Source: Deferribacterales bacterium UBA4806 (GTDB lineage: Bacteria; Chrysiogenota; Deferribacteres; Deferribacterales; UBA228). From it: 17,178 nt of DNA. Location: assembly GCA_002402635.1 (NCBI GenBank), contig DHGE01000143.1, forward strand, positions 14,099 to 31,276. The letters run 5' to 3'. Shown here in pieces: positions 1 through 7,645 of this stretch (position 1 is the first letter of the stretch; every line of letters starts with the position of its first letter). Under the pieces are notes generated by a model. It was not told the origin of the DNA. It made no database searches and saw only the letters and a program-made list of their open reading frames with translations. The position numbers and the translations under genes are program-made.

Positions 1-1208
1 GTAACTTTTAAATGGTCATTTCTTGAAGGATCTAACATTAATTTATTGTTGTATATTAAATCTGCTGTAAATTCACAAATATGAACCATTTTTGTTTGTG
101 TTGCATTTACAAATTTTGTACCAGTAATAGGGCTAATTGGCTCTTCAAGAAAATCAGCTGGACCATTCATGGTGTCCATGTACTGATGAATCACTCTCCA
201 CATGTGCCCGCATTCACCACCTATTATCCACTTAACTCCTAATCTTTTAGCTTCTGCATATATTTTTGCATTTAGCCTCTTCATTGTTTCATTATTAATA
301 AAAAGTCCAAAATTGCCTCCTTCTGAGGCATAAGTACTCCACGTATAACTAAACCCATATTTTCTTTTTAAATATTCGAACAATAATAGATATCCTTCAC
401 AAGTATATGTACCTTCAGTTGCAAAATAGTCTCCACTTGGAGCTACAAAAAGTACATCTGCCCCTTTAACATTTATTGGTATTTCAACTCTTACACCTGT
501 TACATCTTCAATATCATCTGCTAAAAAATCAAAGGTGTCTTTAATGGTGTTTGGTGGAATACCTAAGTGATTCCCAACTCTATAGCAATTTGCGGCTGGT
601 TCAACAGTCCAATTAACATGGCAACCTAATTCCACTAAAAGTTCTCTTACTATAATAGTAATTTCAGCTGTATCAATACCATAGGGACAAAAAACTGAAC
701 AGCGTCTGCATTCAGTACATTGAAAGGCATAATAAAACAATTCCTTAATGACGTCATCAGTTAATTCCCTTGCGCCTGCAAGTGAACCTAACAACTTACC
801 TCCTTTTGTAAAATATCTTCTGTAAATCGAACGTATTAATTCAGCTCTAAGTACAGGCATATTCTTGGGATCTCCACTACCAATAAAAAAATGGCACTTA
901 TCAGCACATGCACCACAACGCACACATATATCCATAAAAAGTTTAAAGGAGCGAAATTTTTTTAATCTATCTTCAAAGGCCTTCAAGAAAATCTCTTTCC
1001 AATTTTCTGGCAATTTCCAATTTTCATCAATTGGTGACCAATCTCTAGGATTTGGTAAATCAAGAACTTTCATATTTTTGAGGCTAGCAGGAAAACAATA
1101 TGTTCCTGGTCTAAATGCTGGTTTCGTTTTAAACCATGGTCTTTTATCAGGCTTATAATTAATTTCTTTTATTAATGTTTCTTTATCAGGACAATATTTA
1201 TTATCCAT
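1..1208 (-). CDS. dsrK: DsrK, iron-sulfur subunit of the DsrMK menaquinol:DsrC oxidoreductase (3' end cut by window edge)
   Basis: Cytoplasmic HdrD-like catalytic subunit that, in the known complex, takes electrons from DsrM and reduces the DsrC trisulfide. The ATG at 1208 overlaps the dsrM stop by one base (TAATG), so the two are translationally coupled. 402 complete codons are present; the family is usually about 530-550 residues, so the C-terminus lies outside the window. Two ferredoxin-type motifs of the form CxxCxxCxxxC are visible: Cys95/98/101/105 (CVRCGACADKC) and Cys164/167/170/174 (CTECRRCSVFCP). Around residue 331 the motif GGECGHMWR marks the HdrD/CCG-type Cys-rich region. No frameshift is seen. 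Whether dsrJ, dsrO and dsrP follow cannot be told. Assignment is firm from motifs and position next to dsrM. Confidence 0.93.
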   Translation of the reverse strand, partial: MDNKYCPDKETLIKEINYKPDKRPWFKTKPAFRPGTYCFPASLKNMKVLDLPNPRDWSPIDENWKLPENWKEIFLKAFEDRLKKFRSFKLFMDICVRCGACADKCHFFIGSGDPKNMPVLRAELIRSIYRRYFTKGGKLLGSLAGARELTDDVIKELFYYAFQCTECRRCSVFCPYGIDTAEITIIVRELLVELGCHVNWTVEPAANCYRVGNHLGIPPNTIKDTFDFLADDIEDVTGVRVEIPINVKGADVLFVAPSGDYFATEGTYTCEGYLLLFEYLKRKYGFSYTWSTYASEGGNFGLFINNETMKRLNAKIYAEAKRLGVKWIIGGECGHMWRVIHQYMDTMNGPADFLEEPISPITGTKFVNATQTKMVHICEFTADLIYNNKLMLDPSRNDHLKV

Positions 1209-2218
1209 TATTTCTCCTTTTCCAATGGTAGTCCTACTTTTTTCATTTTATCTCGAAATTCCTCCTCATATTCCTCATAAGTATGCACTTTAACAATTGG
1301 GTTCCATGGATTAATATGTCTGATAGCCCTTGAATTATTAGGTAAATTTCTTGTTGGTGAAAATAAAATACCTACAAGGTGAACCATTTTACTATATGGT
1401 AAGTAGGCAAAAAGGACACAAACTGAAAACAAATGTATATAAAATAAGATGTTTATTGGCTCTTTTAGAAGAATTGGATTGAATGTAACAAGTCCCATTG
1501 TTAATTCTTTTACAGAGACCACATCAATTCTATAAAAATAGCGCATAATAATACCAGTAGATGCAATTGTTAAAATCAAAAATAAGGGGAAGTAATCGGC
1601 TGGTAAGGATATATAGCGCAATCTATCAATGATAATTCTTCTAAATAAAAGCATCAATACTGAAACAAGTAAAATAACCCCACTTAAATACATAACAGGC
1701 ATCCCCACTTCAAAAAAGCCATCAACTTTTTCTATAAAATGAGTAAAAGAAGGAACAGGCACAGTAAAGAATCTCAAATGTCTAATTAATACTATTAAAA
1801 AGGAATAATGGAAAGCAATAGCAAACAGCCACAGCCATTTACTTGAAAAATAGGCAACCTTTGGTCTATCTTTATAAAAATGCATTCTACTATTTCTGAA
1901 AAGGCTTCTAAAAAGCAAAATCTCTAAAAACATACGCCAAAATACATCCCTTTTTGTAAAGGGGCTTTCTAATCTATTATATTTTATCCAACTTAAAGAT
2001 TTTTGTTGTCCACAAGTGGAAGGTATTCTAAATGGAACTGCAGATTCCCCCCAGCTCAACGTTCTATATATAATGCCACATATAAACATTATAATCGATA
2101 CATATGGAATAATAACAACAATAAAATAATTTAAATTTAAAATTACAGAAAAGAGAGGAAATAGAATAATAATTAATATAAAAAATATATTTGTTAGTAT
2201 ATTAAACTTAAAGCTCAT
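1208..2218 (-). CDS. dsrM: DsrM, membrane cytochrome b subunit of DsrMK
   Basis: NarI-like b-type cytochrome that in the known complex oxidises menaquinol and passes electrons to DsrK. Starting from the ATG at 2218 it has 336 residues and about six hydrophobic segments (roughly 11-27, 32-52, 127-145, 175-193, 208-227, 256-272). The motif VPFRIPSTCGQQKS near residues 61-74 is characteristic of DsrM. Histidines in or beside membrane segments (His137, His147, His262, His280) are candidate haem b ligands. An in-frame GTG at 2233 would add five residues, but the GGTGG in that stretch looks like the ribosome binding site for the ATG, so I prefer 2218. The start lies inside the end of the upstream gene (11-bp overlap), indicating coupling. 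Confidence 0.92.
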   Translation of the reverse strand: MSFKFNILTNIFFILIIILFPLFSVILNLNYFIVVIIPYVSIIMFICGIIYRTLSWGESAVPFRIPSTCGQQKSLSWIKYNRLESPFTKRDVFWRMFLEILLFRSLFRNSRMHFYKDRPKVAYFSSKWLWLFAIAFHYSFLIVLIRHLRFFTVPVPSFTHFIEKVDGFFEVGMPVMYLSGVILLVSVLMLLFRRIIIDRLRYISLPADYFPLFLILTIASTGIIMRYFYRIDVVSVKELTMGLVTFNPILLKEPINILFYIHLFSVCVLFAYLPYSKMVHLVGILFSPTRNLPNNSRAIRHINPWNPIVKVHTYEEYEEEFRDKMKKVGLPLEKEK

Positions 2219-2768
2219 TAGAGTTAAGTCCACCTACATTAAATTCTGGAATTTTTTCTATAAGATTATTAGCTCTTAATAACGAAAAGGTTAGTCTTTT
2301 AACTTCGTTAACTCTAATTTCATATATTTTTTCTCTTGCCTTCAAATAGAAATCAAAGATTTTTAGAATAACCCTATCAAAACAACTCAATATTTTCGAT
2401 ATTTCATTATACCCTTTGTCAGATAAATAAAAAGATTCTATATTTGCTACAATTTTGCTCTTAAGCAAAAAAAGTGGCCCCAATACTTTCTCTGCATCAT
2501 TTCCTTTTAATGCTAATAATTTTGTAAATTTTTCTAGCGACACATTAATTTTATCAAGTTCCTTTTCTTCTTCTTCAAATAGATATCCAAAAATATCTGT
2601 TAAAGCATCTCTTAAAATAGACCCGGAAGGATTTATAAAAGAATCTTTTTCATTCATAATGAAGTTGGTCTCATCATTATTATATAGTGATGAGACCATA
2701 CATTTATACCACTCATCCAAAATATTACTTTTATTGTTCATAAAACTTGTACTAATTACAGATTTCAT
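2208..2768 (-). CDS. RsbRD N-terminal-domain-like protein between dsrC and dsrM
   Basis: 186-residue soluble, mostly helical protein without cysteine clusters or membrane segments. The start of the protein (LDEWYKCMVSSL near residues 17-28), the NPSGSILRDAL-like segment near 46-56 and the helical remainder resemble the RsbT co-antagonist RsbRD N-terminal domain. From memory, proteins of this type are often annotated beside dsrM in sulfate reducers. There is no STAS domain, so it is not a full RsbR-type stressosome protein. ATG at 2768 is 9 bases after the dsrC stop with only a weak ribosome binding site; ATG at 2741 is an alternative. The 3' end overlaps dsrM. Function is unknown; an assembly or regulatory role for DsrMK is inference from position. 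The coding sequence contains a strong inverted repeat at 2666-2698. Confidence 0.7.
   Translation of the reverse strand: MKSVISTSFMNNKSNILDEWYKCMVSSLYNNDETNFIMNEKDSFINPSGSILRDALTDIFGYLFEEEEKELDKINVSLEKFTKLLALKGNDAEKVLGPLFLLKSKIVANIESFYLSDKGYNEISKILSCFDRVILKIFDFYLKAREKIYEIRVNEVKRLTFSLLRANNLIEKIPEFNVGGLNSNEL
2666..2698 (-). repeat. 11-bp perfect inverted repeat inside the RsbRD_N-like gene
   Basis: TGGTCTCATCA (2666-2676) and TGATGAGACCA (2688-2698) are exact inverted repeats with an 11-base AT-rich loop. In this AT-rich region an 11-bp stem with five G-C pairs is the strongest RNA hairpin I noticed in the dsr operon. It falls in the first 40 codons of the gene between dsrC and dsrM, where it could affect mRNA decay or the dsrABDC to dsrMK expression ratio (inference). 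Confidence 0.5.
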
Positions 2769-2777
2769 CTTAATAGA

Positions 2778-3119
2778 TTAGACGCACCCTGTAGGTTTCG
2801 AAAGACCTGCATATTTCACAAGCATTCTTGCAGGACCATCTGGAAAAAGCTCATATATCTTTTTATTTCCTTCTTTAACATTACTAAGGCTGCAAAGATC
2901 TGCAGTCTTCTTAGCAACAAGCCTTACTGCAGGACATACCTGGTTCTCATTAAAATATTCTCTTATCCAATTGATTAATTCCCAGTGCGTTTCTGTTAAC
3001 TCGATACCGTCTTGCTTTGCTAAAAATTCTGCTAAGTCTGGAGTCCATTTGCTCATATCCTGAATATAACCTTCATCATCTACTTCAATTTTTTGACCTT
3101 TAAATTCAATGAATGCCAT
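2778..3119 (-). CDS. dsrC: DsrC/TusE-family sulfur-carrier protein with only one C-terminal-arm cysteine
   Basis: 113 residues, the family length, with the family signatures THWELINWIREYF (44-56) and the C-terminal arm ending KPTGCV. In dissimilatory DsrC the arm carries two cysteines 11 positions apart (CysB and the penultimate CysA) that form the protein trisulfide with sulfite-derived sulfur made by DsrAB. Here CysA is present (Cys112), but the CysB position is Val101 (codon GTG). Cys62 and Cys76 lie elsewhere and do not match either arm position. The gene is in the dsr operon, 40 bases after dsrD, with a good site (AAAGGAGG) before ATG 3119. By residues it is TusE/RspA-like; by context it is the operon's DsrC. 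A canonical two-cysteine DsrC may be encoded elsewhere in the genome. Confidence 0.85.
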   Translation of the reverse strand: MAFIEFKGQKIEVDDEGYIQDMSKWTPDLAEFLAKQDGIELTETHWELINWIREYFNENQVCPAVRLVAKKTADLCSLSNVKEGNKKIYELFPDGPARMLVKYAGLSKPTGCV

Positions 3120-3158
3120 GTAATACCTCCTTTTATTTTTACATATTTAAATTGTTTA

Positions 3159-3404
3159 TTATTTTTTTTCTCTATCTTCTGGAATTGTTATAAAAGAACC
3201 TGCTGCAAATCCGTATATTAAATCTCCAGAGTCAATTATTTCTCTAATAATTGCTTTTACATCTCTTTTATTTATATTGTCATTAGCAAATGTTTCAGCT
3301 GTCCTTTTCTCAAGTTCCAATGGTGTAAATCTCTTTTTACCATGATATTTCCTAACAGTATCTATTATATAATTTTTAACCTTTGTCTTTAATTCCTCAT
3401 CCAT
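3159..3404 (-). CDS. dsrD: DsrD, small winged-helix protein of reductive Dsr operons
   Basis: 81 residues, close to the usual 78 or so. DsrD is a winged-helix protein reported to activate DsrAB allosterically and is used as a marker of the reductive, sulfite-consuming pathway. The sequence shows the family pattern: a charged N-terminal helix (MDEELKTKVKNYIID), a central KKRFTPLELEKR segment and a C-terminal wing (GDLIYGFAAGSFITIPE). The reading frame is open further upstream to 3509, overlapping dsrB, but ATG 3404 has an AGGAGG site seven bases before it and gives the family length, so it is the start. It lies 10 bases after dsrB. Confidence 0.92.
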   Translation of the reverse strand: MDEELKTKVKNYIIDTVRKYHGKKRFTPLELEKRTAETFANDNINKRDVKAIIREIIDSGDLIYGFAAGSFITIPEDREKK

Positions 3405-3414
3405 TAAAAACCTC

Positions 3415-4494
3415 CTATAATGTGCTATGATTTGAATAATTAAGTGTGGCCTCGGACAACCTAAAATCATCAATATGATATTTTGTAAATTCAAATCCAG
3501 TAATTTCAAAAAATCTTGGCCAACCTATTCTATCAATCCATTCTCCTACTCTTTCACCTTTTTGTGCCCCATTTTTATATGCTTTAACAATTGTTTTAAC
3601 AGCATCAACTACTTCTGGCCAACGTGGGGGATTGTTGTGCAAGAAAGGCACGGCTAACTTAGCAAAGGTTGGTTTTGTTCTAGTATTAGATATTTTGCCA
3701 CCTACAAAAATAGCTAAGCCATCATAATTTTTGTCTGATAAAGGCATTGCAGGACACACTGTATAGCAATTACCACAATAAAAGCATAATTTTTTATCAA
3801 TTTCTACTGATGTTTTATCATCTCTTTTTACAACTCTTATAGCATGCACTGGACATGATGCAACAACAGTTGGAATTTCACATAGATTTCTCAATTTTTC
3901 ATCATTAATCTCAGGGAGTTTTCTGTGAACTGCAACTAGTGCAATATCACTTGTAGCAACAGATCCACACATGTTAATACAACATGCAAAGGCCATTCTA
4001 ATTTTTGCAGGTAGAAGAGGATTTACAAAATAATCATACAATTCGTCCATTATAGCTTTTACAACACCACTAGCATCACTAGCTGATGTATGACAATGAA
4101 GCCATCCTTGTGTATGAATTACATTACCAATTGTATTATCAATACCACCAACAGGAAAACCCATTTCATTTATTTCTTTTGTCAATAAATCAATATTATT
4201 TTCATCTGTTAATAAAAATTCGATATTATTTCTAGTAGTAAATCTTAAAAATCCACCACAATACTTTTCCGCTAAATTAGCAAAATCCCTAATTGTATCC
4301 GTACTTAAAAGTCTGGGAGAACCAACTCTTACTGAATATAATTTATCGCCACTTTCAGCAACATGCAAAAGCACTCCAGGCTTTATCACTTCATGGTAAA
4401 GCCATTTACCATAATTGTCTTTAATTATGGGAGGTAAATAATCTTCATAATTAGGTACACCAACATCTGTAATTCTTTTATCTTCCTGTCCCAT
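3415..4494 (-). CDS. dsrB: DsrB, dissimilatory sulfite reductase beta subunit
   Basis: 359 residues. With DsrA it forms the cytoplasmic alpha2beta2 sirohaem enzyme that reduces sulfite by six electrons, delivering zero-valent sulfur to DsrC. The sirohaem-[4Fe-4S] ligand set is complete: Cys134, Cys171, Cys172 and Cys176 (ACCINMCG), with the same spacing as in the characterised enzymes. A ferredoxin domain follows with Cys237/240/243/247 (CFYCGNCYTVCP). The ATG at 4494 abuts the dsrA stop TGA directly, and its ribosome binding site GGAGG lies inside the last dsrA codons, so translation is coupled. No damage is seen. Confidence 0.97.
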   Translation of the reverse strand: MGQEDKRITDVGVPNYEDYLPPIIKDNYGKWLYHEVIKPGVLLHVAESGDKLYSVRVGSPRLLSTDTIRDFANLAEKYCGGFLRFTTRNNIEFLLTDENNIDLLTKEINEMGFPVGGIDNTIGNVIHTQGWLHCHTSASDASGVVKAIMDELYDYFVNPLLPAKIRMAFACCINMCGSVATSDIALVAVHRKLPEINDEKLRNLCEIPTVVASCPVHAIRVVKRDDKTSVEIDKKLCFYCGNCYTVCPAMPLSDKNYDGLAIFVGGKISNTRTKPTFAKLAVPFLHNNPPRWPEVVDAVKTIVKAYKNGAQKGERVGEWIDRIGWPRFFEITGFEFTKYHIDDFRLSEATLNYSNHSTL

Positions 4495-5688
4495 TCATTC
4501 CTCCTTGTCTATTTGATTATCAAATTTTATATAAGGATTAGTTCTAGGATATGATACAACTGCCGGATGCGGTTCAATTCCTATTTCTTCCATAAAATTT
4601 CCAATACCAAAACGTTGAACAAGTTCACCAATTCTCTCTCTATTTTTCCCATGTTCATCCCAAAAATCCCAAATTCTTTGTACTAAATCAGTAAAGTATG
4701 AATACCCATCTTCTTTATCCTTGTTTATGTCATAGAAGGGTAATAAAAGAAATCCAAGTCTTGGCCCATCAACTACCGGTGCTTTAGCACCTAATCTAAG
4801 TTGAGCACCTTTCACATCTCCTGGCTTTAATGCTCTTGGCATTGTTGCAATACAGTGCATACACTTTACACAAAATTTATCGTTTATAGTGAATTTACCT
4901 TCTTTAAATGAAATACATTTTGATGGGCATTTGTTGACAACATATTTTATAATATCAAACGTGTTAGCATACTCTGCAATTTTTTCTTGGTCTATTTTTA
5001 TATTATCCTTCCAAACTCCTATAACTGACAGGTCAGATCTTGCACCACTCGAGGTGCAATCTATTGGACATCCTGAAAATTTTATTTTGAATTTATAATA
5101 AAATGGAGGTCTATGAACTTCATCTAAAAAGTAATTTGTAATCTCTCTGCAAGCATGCATAGTGTCATAACATGCCCATTCACAACGAGCCTGTCCAACA
5201 CATGCACTGGGTGAACGTAAGGCTGAACCACTTCCACCTAAATCAAAACCAATTTTTGCAAGACTTTGAAAAAGATCTTCTGCCTCAGCTTGAGTAAAAC
5301 CCAAAATTTGAATGTCGCCTGTTGACCCATGAAAATTAAAAATTCCTCCAGCATATTTATCACAAATATCAGCAAGTTTCCTTAAAGTATCACTTGTATA
5401 AAAGAAACCTGGAACAGAAAGGACTCTGGCTGTATGATATTCTTGTACACCAGGAAATTCTTCAGGTACATCAGAAAATCTACCTACAACACCGCTGCCG
5501 TAACCACGTACCCCCACCATACCACCATGCTTCCACAATGTTATTCCATCTTCATAGGATTTCTCTAACTGACCTAATAGATCAACAGTTCTTTCACTTT
5601 TACTTGCAGCCCTTTCAATCTCTCTTACAAAACTGGGCCATTTACCTTTTTTTAGTTCATCTAACTGGGGTGTTTTATGCTTTCCCAT
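4495..5688 (-). CDS. dsrA: DsrA, dissimilatory sulfite reductase alpha subunit
   Basis: 397 residues. Alpha subunit of the sulfite reductase. Cys163 and Cys169 (ACVGQARC, Cx5C) with Cys207 and Cys211 (SGCPIDC, Cx3C) form the sirohaem-[4Fe-4S] binding set. The ferredoxin domain has Cys273/276/279 (CVKCMHC) followed by IATMPRAL, the normal DsrA form in which the last position is Met and a further ligand comes from the upstream KCPSKC segment (254-258). ATG 5688 has AGGAGG eight bases before it. It is the first gene of the dsr operon, and a strong promoter-like element inside a long palindrome precedes it at 5712-5750. Confidence 0.97.
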   Translation of the reverse strand: MGKHKTPQLDELKKGKWPSFVREIERAASKSERTVDLLGQLEKSYEDGITLWKHGGMVGVRGYGSGVVGRFSDVPEEFPGVQEYHTARVLSVPGFFYTSDTLRKLADICDKYAGGIFNFHGSTGDIQILGFTQAEAEDLFQSLAKIGFDLGGSGSALRSPSACVGQARCEWACYDTMHACREITNYFLDEVHRPPFYYKFKIKFSGCPIDCTSSGARSDLSVIGVWKDNIKIDQEKIAEYANTFDIIKYVVNKCPSKCISFKEGKFTINDKFCVKCMHCIATMPRALKPGDVKGAQLRLGAKAPVVDGPRLGFLLLPFYDINKDKEDGYSYFTDLVQRIWDFWDEHGKNRERIGELVQRFGIGNFMEEIGIEPHPAVVSYPRTNPYIKFDNQIDKEE

Positions 5689-5711
5689 ACTTACCTCCTA
5701 GTAAATCAACA

Positions 5712-5745
5712 ATTATATATAAATTGTATACAATTTATATATAAT
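5712..5745. promoter_or_regulatory. Perfect 34-bp palindrome over the dsrA promoter (operator candidate)
   Basis: The left half ATTATATATAAATTGTA (5712-5728) is followed without a gap by its exact reverse complement (5729-5745), giving the core TTGTATACAA. As RNA it would have no loop and is not followed by a U-tract, so an operator fits better than a terminator. It covers the spacer and -10 box of the putative dsrA promoter. Candidate readers include the YeiE-like LysR protein encoded nearby or a CRP/FNR-family regulator elsewhere; the sequence does not decide. Confidence 0.6.
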
Positions 5746-5750
5746 GTCAA
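5723..5750 (-). promoter_or_regulatory. Putative sigma70-type promoter of the dsrA operon
   Basis: On the minus strand TTGACA (5750-5745) is followed after 16 bases by TACAAT (5728-5723), which would start transcription near 5716, about 28 bases before the dsrA ATG. Most of the spacer and the whole -10 box lie within the perfect palindrome at 5712-5745, so a protein bound there would block the promoter. Prediction from consensus only. Confidence 0.55.
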
Positions 5751-5766
5751 TTAATTATTTTTACTT

Positions 5767-5793
5767 TTATATATAAATATAATTTATATATAA
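5767..5793. promoter_or_regulatory. Second AT-rich dyad upstream of dsrA, overlapping the end of the yeiH-like gene
   Basis: TTATATATAAAT (5767-5778) and ATTTATATATAA (5782-5793) are exact inverted repeats with three bases between. The arms share TATATATAAAT with the palindrome at 5712-5745. Its centre (5780) is about 51.5 bp from that palindrome's centre, close to five helical turns, and about 64 bp upstream of the predicted start site. This suggests a second binding site for the same regulator. AT-richness makes chance similarity possible. Confidence 0.4.
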
Positions 5794-6842
5794 TTTAACC
5801 ATACATATTTTGTTAACAACAATGCAAGTATCCCAACAACTAAAGCTGCAACTAACCCACCTATAAAGGATTTAAGACCAACTTTTGCAAGATCATTCCA
5901 TTTAACTTTAAAACCAACACCAGCAAAAGCCCAAGCTAATAAAAATGTAATAACAGGCTTTATATAAATATTATTCAATATTGTCCACCTATGGCCAACA
6001 CTTGATGATTCAATAAATGCATCAACAAAACTTAAAATAATAAACCATACTGCAAACCATGGTATTGACATTTTAACTTTTTTGCTATCAAGCGTTTTCA
6101 CTTTAAGCAATCTAAACATAATTACACTGAATAAAACCATTGGACCAATCATAAATATTCTAATTGATTTTGCCATCATAGCAATGCTCAAAGATCCTTC
6201 TACCTGATCTGCTGCTGCTATAACCTGTGCTGTTTCATGGATTCCCATACCTGCCCACATTCCATACGCAAGGACATTTTTATTTAACCAATCATATAAT
6301 GGACCCTGGAATAATATAGGATAAAGGAACATAGCAATTAATCCGAAAATTGTTATTGTAGCAACTGCCATACCCATCTCTTCTGATTTTGCTTCTATTG
6401 CTGGACCTGTTGCAGCAATTGCAGTTGCGCCACAGTTGCACGTTCCTACACCAATAAGAATAGAAAGAGGTAAATCCATTTTCAATATATATCTACAGAA
6501 ATATAAACCAAAAAAGAATGCAAAAAATATCACGATCAAAGTACATATAATACCAATTATTCCCAACTTTAACCATACAGCTGCGCTTATAGTAATGCCT
6601 AAAATGGCAATAGAAAATCGCAATAATTTAGAAGATGCAAAATTAATACCTTTTACATATTTGCCACTTGATAGATGAGGTAATAAATTGGTAATAATAA
6701 TTGAATAGACAAAGGCCCATAAAAGAGCACTAAAATTTACTACCGTTGATTTCAAAAACCACCAGGTTAAAAATGATAGGACTGCTACAACAAATGTTAC
6801 TATAAGACCATAAAATAAACCATCATCATTTGCATCTTTCAT
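5784..6842 (-). CDS. YeiH-family (UPF0324) membrane protein, putative sulfate/sulfite exporter
   Basis: 352 residues with about ten hydrophobic segments and family-typical stretches such as GVGTCNCGATAIAATGPAIEA, GMGIHETAQVIAAAD and a C-terminal FLLAWAFAGVGFKVKW. The family is annotated as putative sulfate exporter, but its substrate is not firmly proven. In enterobacteria yeiH lies next to the regulator gene yeiE and is tied to sulfite handling. Here a YeiE-like LysR gene is two genes upstream, and the dsr operon follows downstream, which favours sulfite or another sulfur oxyanion as substrate (inference). ATG 6842 has AAAAGGAGG eight bases before it, and the gene lies 26 bases after the cytochrome gene in the same orientation. 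Confidence 0.85.
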   Translation of the reverse strand: MKDANDDGLFYGLIVTFVVAVLSFLTWWFLKSTVVNFSALLWAFVYSIIITNLLPHLSSGKYVKGINFASSKLLRFSIAILGITISAAVWLKLGIIGIICTLIVIFFAFFFGLYFCRYILKMDLPLSILIGVGTCNCGATAIAATGPAIEAKSEEMGMAVATITIFGLIAMFLYPILFQGPLYDWLNKNVLAYGMWAGMGIHETAQVIAAADQVEGSLSIAMMAKSIRIFMIGPMVLFSVIMFRLLKVKTLDSKKVKMSIPWFAVWFIILSFVDAFIESSSVGHRWTILNNIYIKPVITFLLAWAFAGVGFKVKWNDLAKVGLKSFIGGLVAALVVGILALLLTKYVWLNYI

Positions 6843-6868
6843 AACTACCTCCTTTTAATAAAATATTA

Positions 6869-7645
6869 TTATATTTCATGTCTTTCGTGACATTGAACAC
6901 AATCCATTGTGCCCTTACTATTATTCAAAGCTCCATTTCTATCTACATGACAAGAAATGCAATCTGCAAAGCTCTTATCAACTTTATATGTGGGAACAAA
7001 CCTATTTCGATGCCAATCATTTAATATCATAACAGCTTTTTTAACTACATCACCAGTAACCTTAGCGCATCTATCTGATCTCTCTTTGCTCCCTTCTTTA
7101 ATTTTAGCTGCTTTGCACCATTTAGTAACACTAATATGACATAAAGGAGAATTTGAAATACTTTGAACTTGATTCTTAAATTTGCCATAGTTGTCATGAT
7201 CTTTACTTGGAAATGGTTCTAAGGTATACCACCCTATTAATTCATTTACTAATGGTAAATAATTGTTACCTGCTATTAATGTAATGATAGCACTGGCTCC
7301 ATTAAGAGCACCACATAATGTACCCCAACCAGCAGCCCCTCCTCTTCCATAATAGAACATCTCCACAGGGAAATTTGAATATTCTTTTGGAAATAACTTA
7401 TTTAACGCATTTATTATGCCAAAAACAGTACCATAACAACATTCTCCCCTATAATAACCTTCATAACCAAATTTTGATGCCTCTAGAGGATCTAATATTT
7501 TATAGGGCCATCTTAATTTTTGAGTCCCTTCTTTATTTTCGTTAGCATAATTATAGTGAGGCACAACTGATATTGCAACGATACCCCCAAATAGTAAACT
7601 GCTCTTAAGTAAAAAATCCCTTCTGTTTGAAAACTCTTTTTTCAT
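6869..7645 (-). CDS. Split-Soret-type dihaem cytochrome c with Tat signal (C_GCAxxG_C_C family)
   Basis: 258 residues from ATG 7645, preceded by GGAGG; a GTG at 7657 contains that site and is not the start. The N-terminus has a twin-arginine signal (NRRDFLLKSSLLFGG, Arg8-Arg9), so export in folded form is expected. The middle is the Cys-rich C_GCAxxG_C_C-type region: Cys69-Cys70, Cys111 in GWGTLCGALNGA, Cys169, Cys177 and Cys193. Two haem c sites, CxxCH, are at 229-233 and 249-253, as in Desulfovibrio split-Soret cytochrome c. The physiological partner is unknown; the setting between a YeiH-like transporter and a YeiE-like regulator suggests periplasmic redox work on a sulfur compound (inference). 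Confidence 0.82.
   Translation of the reverse strand: MKKEFSNRRDFLLKSSLLFGGIVAISVVPHYNYANENKEGTQKLRWPYKILDPLEASKFGYEGYYRGECCYGTVFGIINALNKLFPKEYSNFPVEMFYYGRGGAAGWGTLCGALNGASAIITLIAGNNYLPLVNELIGWYTLEPFPSKDHDNYGKFKNQVQSISNSPLCHISVTKWCKAAKIKEGSKERSDRCAKVTGDVVKKAVMILNDWHRNRFVPTYKVDKSFADCISCHVDRNGALNNSKGTMDCVQCHERHEI

Noticed and set aside
865..1158. 97-codon open frame on the plus strand
   Set aside because: It is antisense to dsrK, whose motifs and frame are clear across this stretch; composition is that of a shadow frame.
2455..2781. 108-codon open frame on the plus strand
   Set aside because: It lies opposite the RsbRD_N-like gene, which fits between dsrC and dsrM with operon-type overlaps; the plus frame has no ribosome binding site and a Ser/Phe-rich shadow composition.
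3405..3509. Upstream extension of DsrD to an earlier start
   Set aside because: It would overlap dsrB by about 95 bases, add 35 residues not found in DsrD, and lose the good ribosome binding site before 3404.
4889..5098. 69-codon plus-strand frame within dsrA
   Set aside because: Antisense shadow of a highly conserved dsrA segment.
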